DNA from: Novacetimonas maltaceti | GTDB lineage: Bacteria > Pseudomonadota > Alphaproteobacteria > Acetobacterales > Acetobacteraceae | NCBI RefSeq assembly: GCF_002906255.1 | Contig: NZ_POTC01000028.1 | Location: forward strand, 1-38,413 | DNA length: 38,413 nucleotides | Reading direction: 5' to 3' | In this document: piece after piece, positions 26,947 through 34,412 of the stretch | Numbering within the stretch: position 1 is the stretch's first letter | Layout: every line of letters starts with the position of its first letter | The notes under the pieces: model-generated | Database searches by the model: none | Seen by the model: only the letters and a program-made list of their open reading frames with translations | What the model was told of the DNA's origin: nothing | Program-made: the position numbers and the translations under genes

Positions 26947-26968
26947 CCCGGCCCCTTATGGGGTCGGG
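26947..26968 (+). other. Intercistronic hairpin in the AAA+ locus
   Basis: CCCGGCCCC pairs with GGGGTCGGG (9 bp with one G-U) around the loop TTAT, seven bases after the ATPase stop. There is no T-tract. It may stabilise or process the mRNA between the ATPase and the third gene. Confidence 0.45.
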
Positions 26969-27043
26969 GTCACCCGTGATCGTGGCGTCATCAGTCGCCC
27001 TGCGGCCGCCCCGATATGCGGCATCAGGATATGAAACCCCGGA

Positions 27044-27982
27044 ATGTCTGCTTTTTCCCGTCTCTGGCATCGTGCCCCGGTATGGCGTCTGTGCCTGTAT
27101 TCCATTTTCATCTTTTCGATCCTGATGCTGGTCTTTCCACCTGCGTATCTGGGGCGCCTGTGGCCCGGCGTACAGAACATCACGCAGCGCATCCATCACG
27201 CGCTGGGCATAAACGACGCCCCTCCCCCCAGCGACAATGCCGGTGGCGGTGATGATGGCGTCGTGACCATGATGCCGATTACCGATCGCCTGACCAAGGC
27301 GATCCCCTTCGCGGGGCGCATCCTCCCGCTGCCTGCGGGGGTGTGGCATCCGGTCATGAATGTCATCACCGGCCCGCATGGCGAGATTCTGGAAAATGTC
27401 CTTGTCCGCGTCCATGACCATGTTGTCACCGGCCTGATCGGGGCCGAGGCCAGCACGCAGGCCCTGCCGGAAAGTGCCGCGCTGTCGATGGATTCCAGCT
27501 GCCATGACGACCGCAACCTTGCGGCCCATGTCATGCCTGCCAAACCGCCGGGGGTGGAATGCTGGTTCACGGCGTCGGTCTATCCCACCTCCATCACGCG
27601 CACGGCCATCATTGCCAACCGCCTGAAGGAACTGGGCTTCACCCTGCCGAATGTCCTTTACAAGGCCAGCTGGACCCTTGCCTCCCCCTCGCCCGACCAT
27701 ACGGTGAACGTGGAAACGGTGACGATTTTCCTCAACCCGGTGGCCACCGACAAGACGGCTTCCCTGCAAAGTCCCGATGACTGGGTCAAGGAAACGCTGT
27801 CACAGCATCCCGCTGCCCTCAGCTTCGTGCAGAAGGGCAATAGCTGGATGGAAACCTGGGCGCATATCCTGCATGACGGGTTCAACAGCGACATGATGGC
27901 GTCCAGTGAGGAGCAGCGGGCCCGCGCGGCGCAGGACCCGGCAGCGCCGACCGACAAGAATCCCGGCAGTTCGCTCGACTGA
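27044..27982 (+). CDS. Single-pass envelope protein of unknown function, third gene of the AAA+ locus
   Basis: The product has 312 residues. A short basic N-terminus (MSAFSRLWHRAPVWR) precedes one membrane helix (LCLYSIFIFSILMLVFPPAYL). The remainder should be periplasmic. A domain at about 95-250 has two cysteines (SSCHDD and VECWF) that could form a disulfide, and strand-rich stretches (GVWHPVMNVITGPHGEILENVLVRVHDHVVTGLIG). The tail is Ala/Asp/Pro-rich. No family was recognised. It lies 103 bases after the ATPase on the same strand and is followed by repeats, so it probably closes the operon. The predicted start has only CCGGA upstream. Confidence 0.65.
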   Translation: MSAFSRLWHRAPVWRLCLYSIFIFSILMLVFPPAYLGRLWPGVQNITQRIHHALGINDAPPPSDNAGGGDDGVVTMMPITDRLTKAIPFAGRILPLPAGVWHPVMNVITGPHGEILENVLVRVHDHVVTGLIGAEASTQALPESAALSMDSSCHDDRNLAAHVMPAKPPGVECWFTASVYPTSITRTAIIANRLKELGFTLPNVLYKASWTLASPSPDHTVNVETVTIFLNPVATDKTASLQSPDDWVKETLSQHPAALSFVQKGNSWMETWAHILHDGFNSDMMASSEEQRARAAQDPAAPTDKNPGSSLD

Positions 27983-28013
27983 TCCCGGCGGGTGATGAAT
28001 TATTTTGGGATAT

Positions 28014-28094
28014 GAAATTTTTGGGTGTCGCCTGCCGATCTGAAAGGGCGACATTCCTTGAAGCTTTTGGAAAAAAGCATCACCAAAAACTTCT
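28014..28094 (-). repeat. R-type repeat (R4)
   Basis: This full-length 81-bp copy is in reverse orientation. Left end AGAAGTTTTTGG is at 28094-28083. HP1 is imperfect (GATGCTTTTTTCC with AAAAGCTTC). HP2 is GTCGCC/GGCGAC, a compensatory change from GCCGCC/GGCGGC. The right end is at 28014. It lies 32 bases after the stop of the third AAA+ locus gene. Confidence 0.8.
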
Positions 28095-28120
28095 GGATGA
28101 TTGGGGTTATGGTCCAGCAG

Positions 28121-28174
28121 GTCGTGGTTTCCAAAGGGCCATGCCCTTTGGCGGGTTTCAGGGCAGGGCCCTGA
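28121..28174 (-). repeat. D-type double-hairpin repeat (D2)
   Basis: In reverse orientation it reads TCAGGGC...GCCCTGA, spacer AACCCG, CCAAAGGGC...GGCCCTTTGG, tail AAACCACGACC. It is nearly identical to D1. The tail faces the left end of R4 at a distance of 26 bases. It is 18 bases from the lysR stop. Confidence 0.8.
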
Positions 28175-28191
28175 GGCATCACCCGCCCGGC

Positions 28192-29085
28192 TTATCCCTG
28201 CCGCAGCACGTCGGAAATATCGATCAGGAAATCCAGCACCGTGCGGGTCCGCAGCGGCAGGGTGCGCGGACCGGTATGCACCGCATAGAACGGCATTTCC
28301 GGCACCGTCCATTCGGAGAACAGGTGGATCAACCGCCCGCTGGCGATATCTTCCTCCACCTGGAAGGACGGCAGCATGCCAATGCCAAGACCGGAGCGTA
28401 CGGCCTGCAATACCGCCTCGCTGCTGTTGGCACGGAAGGGGCCACTGGCCGCAACGACATTCTCTTCCCCCTTGCATTCGAAATGCCAGTCATGGCGTGA
28501 CCCGCCATAGCTGTAGGCGATGCAGGGGTGGTTCAGCAGGTCGCGCGGATGCGCAGGCGTGCCGCGCCGGGCCAGATAATCGCTGGACGCCACGACATAA
28601 CGCCGCACCGAACCGAGTCGCCGGGCAATCAGGGACCCTTCGGCAATGGAGCCCACCCGCACGGCAAGGTCGAGTCCCTCCTCCACCAGATCGCCGAACC
28701 CGTCACGCATGACCAGTTCGACCGACAGGTCGGGATGTTCCTCCAGCAGCTTGCCCAGCTTGCCCGTCAGATACAGGCCAAACGCCGTCGTGACGCCCAG
28801 CCGGACCAGCCCGGAAACCGACGCCCGGCGACGGCCCAGCGCGGTTTCCGCCGTCTCCAGGATTTCCAGCACCTCATAGGCATGGGGAAGCAGGCTGCGC
28901 CCGTCCTCCGTCATCATCAGGCTGCGGGTCGTACGTGCAAACAGGGTGGCGCCGTAATGGGCCTCCAGCAACGCGATATGACGCGAAATCGTGGGCTGGC
29001 TGGCCCCCGTTTCACGTGAAACGGCGGAGAACGAGCCAGTTGCAGCCACGCGAACGAAGCTGTGCAAGGCAGAGAGCAGATCCAT
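28192..29085 (-). CDS. LysR-family transcriptional regulator
   Basis: The product has 297 residues. An N-terminal winged helix (1-60: LLSALHSFVRVAATGSFSAV, then ASQPTISRHIALLEAHYGATLF) is followed by a periplasmic-binding-protein-like effector domain (90-290). The sub-type resembles CrgA/AaeR-like regulators (RRLGSVRRYVVASSDYLARRG, NHPCIAYSYGG). ATG 29085 (MDLLSALHSF) is the family start; GGGG precedes it. The target is unknown. The nearest divergent gene is absent, since aconitase lies upstream on the same strand. The 5' region is AT-rich, unlike its surroundings. Confidence 0.92.
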   Translation of the reverse strand: MDLLSALHSFVRVAATGSFSAVSRETGASQPTISRHIALLEAHYGATLFARTTRSLMMTEDGRSLLPHAYEVLEILETAETALGRRRASVSGLVRLGVTTAFGLYLTGKLGKLLEEHPDLSVELVMRDGFGDLVEEGLDLAVRVGSIAEGSLIARRLGSVRRYVVASSDYLARRGTPAHPRDLLNHPCIAYSYGGSRHDWHFECKGEENVVAASGPFRANSSEAVLQAVRSGLGIGMLPSFQVEEDIASGRLIHLFSEWTVPEMPFYAVHTGPRTLPLRTRTVLDFLIDISDVLRQG

Positions 29086-29110
29086 GAGGCCCCGGTACGT
29101 GCAGCATGTT

Positions 29111-29119
29111 ATTATATCA
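29111..29119 (-). promoter_or_regulatory. Candidate extended -10 promoter of lysR
   Basis: The minus strand reads TGATATAAT, a perfect extended -10 box, 26 bases before ATG 29085 (predicted leader about 19 bases). The flanks are strongly AT-rich (ATATATGATATAATAAC), which also suits LysR autoregulation. Confidence 0.45.
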
Positions 29120-29262
29120 TATATAGTTTTAAACGATGCCGTATTTATACACAATATAGCGTAAAAGCACCGCCGACATGTGTTTCTTGCAAGGTTCCGC
29201 ATAAACGGGCGGATTTGGCAGTTTTTCGCCACGGACTGGGTGGGCGGCCACCATCGGGACAT

Positions 29263-29294
29263 AAAAAAACGGCGGCCCGTCAAACGGGCCGCCG
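29263..29294 (-). terminator. acnA: Terminator of acnA
   Basis: A perfect 11-bp stem CGGCGGCCCGT/ACGGGCCGCCG (29270-29294) is followed on the minus strand by T7 (29263-29269). It lies 45 bases past the aconitase stop. A textbook Rho-independent terminator. Confidence 0.92.
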
Positions 29295-29338
29295 CCTTTC
29301 TTACCGATGCTGGCGCAACGCCAGCCCGCCTGTGTGGA

Positions 29339-32032
29339 TCAGGCGGCCTTGGTCATGCCACGCAGAACGGTCTGGAGAATGCCGCCATTGCGGAAATACT
29401 CGACCTCGTCCAGCGTATCGACACGGCACAGCAGGGGAACTTCCTGCTTGGAACCATCGGCGCGGGTGATGGTCATCGTCATCGTCATGCGCGGGGTGAT
29501 GTTGTCCAGCCCCTTGATCTCGATGATTTCATCGCCCTTCAGGCCCAGCGTCTTGCGCGTCGTGCCGTCCTTGAACAGCAGCGGCAGCACGCCCATGCCC
29601 ACCAGGTTGGAACGGTGGATACGCTCGAAGCTTTCAGCGATCACCGCGCGCACGCCCAGTAGCAGGGTGCCCTTCGCCGCCCAGTCGCGCGACGAACCCA
29701 TGCCGTATTCCTTGCCGCCAAAGACGACCAGCGGCGTGCCTTCCTTCTTGTATTCCATCGCCACGTCGTAGATGGCGCCTTCCTTGCCGTCGGGATAATG
29801 CTTGGAGAAGCCACCCTCGGTGCCCGGAACCATCTCGTTCTTGATGCGGATGTTGGCGAACGTGCCACGCACCATCACGCGGTCATTGCCACGACGCGAA
29901 CCGTAGGAGTTGAAGTCCTTCTTCGCGACGCCATGGGCTTCAAGATACTTGCCCGCGGGGGAGCTTTCCTTGATCGCGCCGGCGGGCGAGATGTGGTCGG
30001 TCGTGATGTTGTCACCCAGCAGCGCAAGGATGCGCGCGCCGATGATGTCGCCACGCGGCTTGGGCTCGGGCGTGATGTCCTGGAAGTACGGCGGGTCCTG
30101 CACATAGGTGGAGGACGGATCCCACGCATAGGTTTCCGAACCCGTCGCGACCTTCAGGTTCTGCCACTCCTTGGTGCCCTGGCTGACGTGCTTGTAGCGC
30201 TGGATGAACTCGTCACGCGTGATGGCCGAACCGATCAGGGCGGCGATCTCGTGGTTGGTGGGCCAGATGTCCTTCAGGTACACCGGCTTGCCGTCCTTGG
30301 ACGTGCCCAGCGACGCCGTCGTCAGGTCCTCGCGGATGGTGCCCAGCAGGGAGTAGGCCACCACCAGCGGCGGGCTGGCGAGGTAGTTGGCGCGCACGTT
30401 CGGGGAGATGCGCCCCTCGAAGTTGCGGTTGCCCGACAGGACGGACACGGCCACGAGCTTGTTGTTCTCGATGGCGTCGACAATGTGGTCCTCAAGCGGG
30501 CCGGAATTGCCGATACAGGTGGTGCAGCCATAGCCGACGGTATTGAAGCCCATCGCGTCCAGCTCTTCCTGCAGGCCCGCGCGCGTCAGGTAGTCGGTCA
30601 CGACCTGCGACCCCGGCGCCAGCGACGTCTTGACCCACGGCTTGGGCTTCAGGCCCAGCGCGCGCGCCTTCTTCGCCACCAGGCCCGCCGCGATCAGCAC
30701 GGCCGGGTTGGAGGTGTTGGTGCACGACGTGATCGCCGCGATCACGATGTCACCGTGACCCAGTTCGTAGTTGGTGCCCGCGACGGGCGCCTTCTTGTTC
30801 TTGTCGGCTTCGGGCACGCCCAGGCTGCCGGTCAGTTCCGTCTCGAACGCCTTGTCGGCGCCCTTGAGGACGACGCGGTCCTGCGGACGCTTCGGGCCCG
30901 CGATCGACGGCACGATGGTCGCAAGGTCGAGTTCCAGCGTGTCGGTGAAGACGGGGTGTTCCGAATGGGGATGACGGAACATGCCCTGCGCCTTGAGGTA
31001 TTCTTCCGTCAGCTTGATGCGGTGTTCCTCACGGCCGGTCTGGCGCAGGTAATCCAGCGTCAGGTCATCGACGGGGAAGAAGCCGCAGGTCGCGCCGTAT
31101 TCCGGGGCCATGTTGGCGATGGTCGCGCGGTCGGCCACCGGCAGGTGGTCAAGGGCGGGGCCAAAGAACTCGACGAACTTGCCGACGACGCCCTTCTTGC
31201 GCAGCATCTGCGTCACCGTCAGCACCAGGTCGGTGGCGGTCACGCCCTCAGGCAGCTTGCCGGTCATCTTGAACCCGATGACATCGGGGATCAGCATGGC
31301 GATCGGCTGGCCCAGCATCGCGGCCTCGGCCTCGATCCCGCCAACGCCCCAGCCCAGCACGCCCATGCCGTTGACCATGGTCGTGTGGCTGTCGGTACCG
31401 AACAGGGTGTCGGGGTAGGCATAGTCCTTGCCGCCGACATTCGCCGTCCACACCGCCTGCGCGATGTATTCCAGGTTCACCTGGTGGCAGATGCCCGTGC
31501 CCGGCGGCACGACCGAGAAGTTCTCGAACGCTTCCTGGCCCCAGCGCAGGAAGGCGTAACGTTCGCCGTTACGTTCGAACTCGATCGTGACGTTGTCCTG
31601 CAGCGCCTCGGGCGAACCCGCGACATCCACCATGACCGAGTGATCGATCACGAGGTTGACGGGCACCAGCGGGTTGACCTTCTGCGGGTCACCCTTGAGC
31701 TTGAGGATGCCGTCGCGCATCGCCGCAAGGTCGACCACGGCGGGAACGCCGGTGAAGTCCTGCATCAGGATGCGCGCGGGCTTGAACGGCACTTCCTTGG
31801 TGGAACTGCCCTTGGGCAGCCAGCCGGCGATCGCCTTGGCGTCGTCAACCGTATAGGAATGCCCGTCCTCGAAACGCAGGACGTTTTCCAGCAGCACCTT
31901 CAGGCTGACCGGCAGCCGCGCGACGCTGCCGATGGTCTTCTCGGCTTCAGGGATGGAAAAATAATGGTAGGTCTTGCCGTCCACTTTGAGTGTGCGGCCC
32001 GTTTTCAGTGAGTCGTGCCCAACCGTCTTCAT
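29339..32032 (-). CDS. acnA: Aconitate hydratase A
   Basis: This 897-residue [4Fe-4S] enzyme interconverts citrate and isocitrate in the TCA cycle. It has the AcnA/IRP-type order. Domains 1-3 hold the cluster cysteines in ITSCTNTSNP and YGCTTCIGNSG, with the active-site stretch GVGGIEAEAAMLGQP. A linker leads to the swivelling domain 4 (GDNITTDHISPAG, FGGKEYGMGSSRDWAAKG). Full length. GGAGG stands 11 bases before ATG 32032. It is divergent from ccmA, a frequent alphaproteobacterial arrangement, and ends at a strong terminator. Confidence 0.97.
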   Translation of the reverse strand: MKTVGHDSLKTGRTLKVDGKTYHYFSIPEAEKTIGSVARLPVSLKVLLENVLRFEDGHSYTVDDAKAIAGWLPKGSSTKEVPFKPARILMQDFTGVPAVVDLAAMRDGILKLKGDPQKVNPLVPVNLVIDHSVMVDVAGSPEALQDNVTIEFERNGERYAFLRWGQEAFENFSVVPPGTGICHQVNLEYIAQAVWTANVGGKDYAYPDTLFGTDSHTTMVNGMGVLGWGVGGIEAEAAMLGQPIAMLIPDVIGFKMTGKLPEGVTATDLVLTVTQMLRKKGVVGKFVEFFGPALDHLPVADRATIANMAPEYGATCGFFPVDDLTLDYLRQTGREEHRIKLTEEYLKAQGMFRHPHSEHPVFTDTLELDLATIVPSIAGPKRPQDRVVLKGADKAFETELTGSLGVPEADKNKKAPVAGTNYELGHGDIVIAAITSCTNTSNPAVLIAAGLVAKKARALGLKPKPWVKTSLAPGSQVVTDYLTRAGLQEELDAMGFNTVGYGCTTCIGNSGPLEDHIVDAIENNKLVAVSVLSGNRNFEGRISPNVRANYLASPPLVVAYSLLGTIREDLTTASLGTSKDGKPVYLKDIWPTNHEIAALIGSAITRDEFIQRYKHVSQGTKEWQNLKVATGSETYAWDPSSTYVQDPPYFQDITPEPKPRGDIIGARILALLGDNITTDHISPAGAIKESSPAGKYLEAHGVAKKDFNSYGSRRGNDRVMVRGTFANIRIKNEMVPGTEGGFSKHYPDGKEGAIYDVAMEYKKEGTPLVVFGGKEYGMGSSRDWAAKGTLLLGVRAVIAESFERIHRSNLVGMGVLPLLFKDGTTRKTLGLKGDEIIEIKGLDNITPRMTMTMTITRADGSKQEVPLLCRVDTLDEVEYFRNGGILQTVLRGMTKAA

Positions 32033-32304
32033 TGGCTTTGTTTCCTCCGAGGCATCAGCCCTGGGCCATCCACCGAAGCCCTCCCGCCACGTGAACAGAC
32101 AGGCGTGGCGTGACCTTTCAGTGGATAACCGGCTTGATCTCCCAACGGTGGTAGAACATACCCGGACGCGGGGCCGACACAAGCAGGCCCCGGTAACAAG
32201 AACGCGGGATCGGGTTTCGCCCCGCCCCGCCCCAACCCGATCGCAACCATGCGGAGGACCCGGCCATCACTGCCTTTGCCCCGAGGAACACGCCCCTGCT
32301 GAAA

Positions 32305-32949
32305 GTGGAAAATATCTCGGTTTTTCGCGGGGAACGCCTTGTCCTGGACCAGGTTGGCCTCTCACTCGACGCGGGTGACGCGCTGCTGCTGACGGGTCCG
32401 AACGGGGCTGGAAAGTCCACATTGCTGCGTGTGCTGGCCGGGCTGCGCAAACCGGAAGGCGGCCATGTGCTGTGGTCAGGCGTCGATGCGCTGGCGGACC
32501 GTTCGCGCCATGCCGAACGGGTGGCGTACCTGGGCCACCAGGATGCGCTCAAACCCGGCCTGACGCTGCGTGAAAACCTGACGCTGGCGGCGCGCGCCGG
32601 TGGGGGCGATCCGGATTCCTGCATGTCAGCACTCAATATTTCCGGACTTGCGGACCTGCCCGCGCGCATGCTGTCGGCCGGGCAGAAACGTCGCGCCGCC
32701 CTTGCGCGTGTCCTGCTGGCGCGTGCGCCGCTCTGGCTACTCGATGAGCCGAGCCTCGGCCTCGACAGCAACACGATGGGACTGCTGGAAACCCTTTTCC
32801 GCACCCATCGCGAAGCTGGCGGAATCGTGATCGCAACCACGCACGTTCCCCTACCCCTGCCGGATGCAAAATCGCTGGCGCTGCCGGGACTGAACGAATC
32901 CGACATCCCCCAGGCGATGGAGGATTTCCCCGAGGATGACCTGTTTTGA
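32305..32949 (+). CDS. ccmA: Haem exporter ATP-binding protein CcmA
   Basis: This 214-residue ABC ATPase is part of system I cytochrome c maturation; with CcmB, CcmC and CcmD it releases haem-loaded CcmE. Walker A is TGPNGAGKST, the signature LSAGQKRRAALARVLLA and Walker B LWLLDEP; the H-loop His is in IATTHVPL. The start is uncertain: GTG 32305 begins MENISVFRG, but the homologous frame continues upstream (NTPLLKV) and GAGGAAC at 32283-32289 better suits a CTG at 32296. Its stop overlaps the ccmB TTG start. Confidence 0.93.
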   Translation: MENISVFRGERLVLDQVGLSLDAGDALLLTGPNGAGKSTLLRVLAGLRKPEGGHVLWSGVDALADRSRHAERVAYLGHQDALKPGLTLRENLTLAARAGGGDPDSCMSALNISGLADLPARMLSAGQKRRAALARVLLARAPLWLLDEPSLGLDSNTMGLLETLFRTHREAGGIVIATTHVPLPLPDAKSLALPGLNESDIPQAMEDFPEDDLF

Positions 32950-33626
32950 AGCTTCAGACCCCCACCCTGATCCTCGCCATCCTTGAACGCGACCTGCGCC
33001 TTGCCCTGCGCCATGGGGCGGATACGCTGGGTTCCGTGCTGTTCTTCATCCTTGCGGGCGCGCTGTTCCCGCTTGCACTTGGCCCCTCGCCCGAACTGCT
33101 GCGCCATATGGCGCCGGGAATCGTCTGGGTCTGCGCGCTGCTTGCCGCCCTCCTGCCGCTCGACCGCCTGTTCGGGTCGGAACTGGAGGACGGGTCGCTC
33201 GACCAGTTGATGATGACCGGCCTGCCGCCGGCCCTGATCGCGCTGGCAAAAATGATGGCCCACTGGCTGACCACCGGCCTGCCTTTGCTGGCGGCGGCGG
33301 CCCCCCTTGGGATCATGCTGGGCATGCCATCGGACAGCCTGCCGATCCTGCTGATCGGGCTGCTGCTGGGCACGCTCATCCTTTCACTGATCGGGGGCAT
33401 GGCGGCGTCGGTCGTGCTGGGTGCGCGGCGTGGCGGCGTGCTGCTGCCGCTGCTGGTGCTGCCGCTGACCACGCCCGCGCTGATTTTCGGGGCGGCGGCG
33501 CTGGATGCGGCACAGACGGGACTGTCATGGGGGCCGGACCTTGAACTGCTCGCGGCGTTCCTCGCTGCGGCGATTCCGCTGTGCCCGCTGGCGGCAGGGG
33601 CCGGGCTGCGCGCGGCCGTGGAGTAG
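32946..33626 (+). CDS. ccmB: Haem exporter membrane protein CcmB
   Basis: This 226-residue protein has six predicted membrane helices. Family features are ILERDLRLALRHGADTLGSVLFF at the N-terminus and FGSELEDGSLDQLMMTGLP between helices 2 and 3. It pairs with CcmA in the inner membrane. It starts at TTG 32946, overlapping the ccmA stop, with GAGGATGA upstream. ccmC and ccmD, often next, are absent; repeats follow. Confidence 0.94.
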   Translation: MKLQTPTLILAILERDLRLALRHGADTLGSVLFFILAGALFPLALGPSPELLRHMAPGIVWVCALLAALLPLDRLFGSELEDGSLDQLMMTGLPPALIALAKMMAHWLTTGLPLLAAAAPLGIMLGMPSDSLPILLIGLLLGTLILSLIGGMAASVVLGARRGGVLLPLLVLPLTTPALIFGAAALDAAQTGLSWGPDLELLAAFLAAAIPLCPLAAGAGLRAAVE

Positions 33627-33664
33627 CACGGGCCGGGGTTTAATGTACTGGCGGCGGCGCATGC

Positions 33665-33722
33665 TCGGGGGCCTTGCCCCCGAACCCCCACCAAAGGGTA
33701 TTACCCTTTGGAAACCAAGACC
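33665..33722 (+). repeat. D-type double-hairpin repeat (D4)
   Basis: Hairpin a is TCGGGGGC/GCCCCCGA (33665-33683). The spacer is ACCCCCA. Hairpin b is CCAAAGGGT/ACCCTTTGG (33691-33711). The tail is AAACCAAGACC. Compared with D1, stem b has a matched C-G to T-A change and stem a matched changes. It lies 38 bases after the ccmB stop. Confidence 0.8.
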
Positions 33723-33733
33723 TTAATAAACAG

Positions 33734-33784
33734 ATCAGGGTGCAGGGAGCGCGCTCCCTGCCGGGTCCGGGCAGAGCCCGGATG
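33734..33784 (-). repeat. D-type double-hairpin repeat (D5)
   Basis: In reverse orientation hairpin a is TCCGGGC/GCCCGGA and hairpin b GCAGGGAG/CTCCCTGC around CGCG, with tail ACCCTGAT. Same subtype as D3. D4 and D5 are tail to tail, 11 bases apart, between ccmB and copC. Confidence 0.8.
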
Positions 33785-33840
33785 TTCCATGCACATGACG
33801 GCTTCGCCCCCCATCAAAGATCGCAGACGTTTTGAAACCG

Positions 33841-34227
33841 TCACTTCTGTGGGGCCGCGACAACATCAAACGGCACGCTGCCATGGCTGACGCCGCTTCC
33901 CTTCCCGCCCGCGCGCCATTGCAGGACATAGGCCCCCGGCGTGGACAGCGGCACATCGACCGAGATCGCCTGCTGCTCGTCATCCTTGGGCGAGGCGAGA
34001 AGCAGCTGCGGCACCCCGCTGGGGCCGAGCAGCACGAGTCGCGTGTGAAACGGGTCGAGGACCGAATCGAAATCCAGCCGGATTGTCACCGTCCCTGCCC
34101 CCACGCTCTGTCGTGCGGCGGGCGTTGCATGCACCAGCGACGGATTTGCCCACGCCGGTCGCGCCAGCCCGGCACACAGCAGGACAGCGGCAAGGCAGGC
34201 GGGCAGGAAGGAGAATGAATTACGCAT
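33841..34227 (-). CDS. CopC-domain periplasmic copper-binding protein
   Basis: The product has 128 residues. It has a signal peptide (MRNSFSFLPACLAAVLLCAGLA, cleavage after AWA) and a CopC/YobA beta-sandwich (HATPAARQSV, TRLVLLGPSGVPQLLLA, STPGAYVLQWRA, then HGSVPFDV). Histidines in SLVHATP and VSHGSV are in the places used for Cu(II) binding, although the mature N-terminus is Asn rather than His, so the classic N-terminal copper ligand may be missing. CopD, the usual membrane partner, is not adjacent. GGGGGC precedes ATG 34227; the longer frame is not supported. Confidence 0.8.
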   Translation of the reverse strand: MRNSFSFLPACLAAVLLCAGLARPAWANPSLVHATPAARQSVGAGTVTIRLDFDSVLDPFHTRLVLLGPSGVPQLLLASPKDDEQQAISVDVPLSTPGAYVLQWRAGGKGSGVSHGSVPFDVVAAPQK

Positions 34228-34280
34228 GGCGCGCCCCCGGCGGAAGATGACAGACAGGTGATGTTCTATCGCGCCACGCA

Positions 34281-34321
34281 AAATAAAAAAGGGACGGCCA
34301 CGGATACCCGCGCCGTCCCTT
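34281..34321 (-). terminator. Terminator of the ornithine decarboxylase transcript
   Basis: AAGGGACGGC pairs with GCCGTCCCTT (34289-34298 with 34312-34321), a perfect 10-bp stem with a 13-base loop. T6 and further T follow on the minus strand. It lies about 90 bases after the decarboxylase stop, beyond the R5 repeat, and 54 bases before copC. Confidence 0.88.
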
Positions 34322-34323
34322 CC

Positions 34324-34379
34324 AGAAAGCTTCAAAAGACGCCGCCTTTTGAAAAAAAGGCGACACCCAAAAACTTTTG
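34324..34379 (+). repeat. R-type repeat, left end missing (R5)
   Basis: The right half of HP1 (AAAGCTTC), HP2 (GCCGCCTTTT with AAAAGGCGAC) and the right end CACCCAAAAACTTTT are present; the left end and half of HP1 are gone. It directly abuts the terminator 34281-34321 and lies 33 bases after the decarboxylase stop. Confidence 0.7.
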
Positions 34380-34412
34380 TTACTTTTCAGTGTATTAGGC
34401 GGAAATTCCCAC

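Noticed and set aside
29798-32011. 737-codon open frame opposite aconitase
   Set aside because: Composition artefact of a high-GC gene; no domain or ribosome-binding site.
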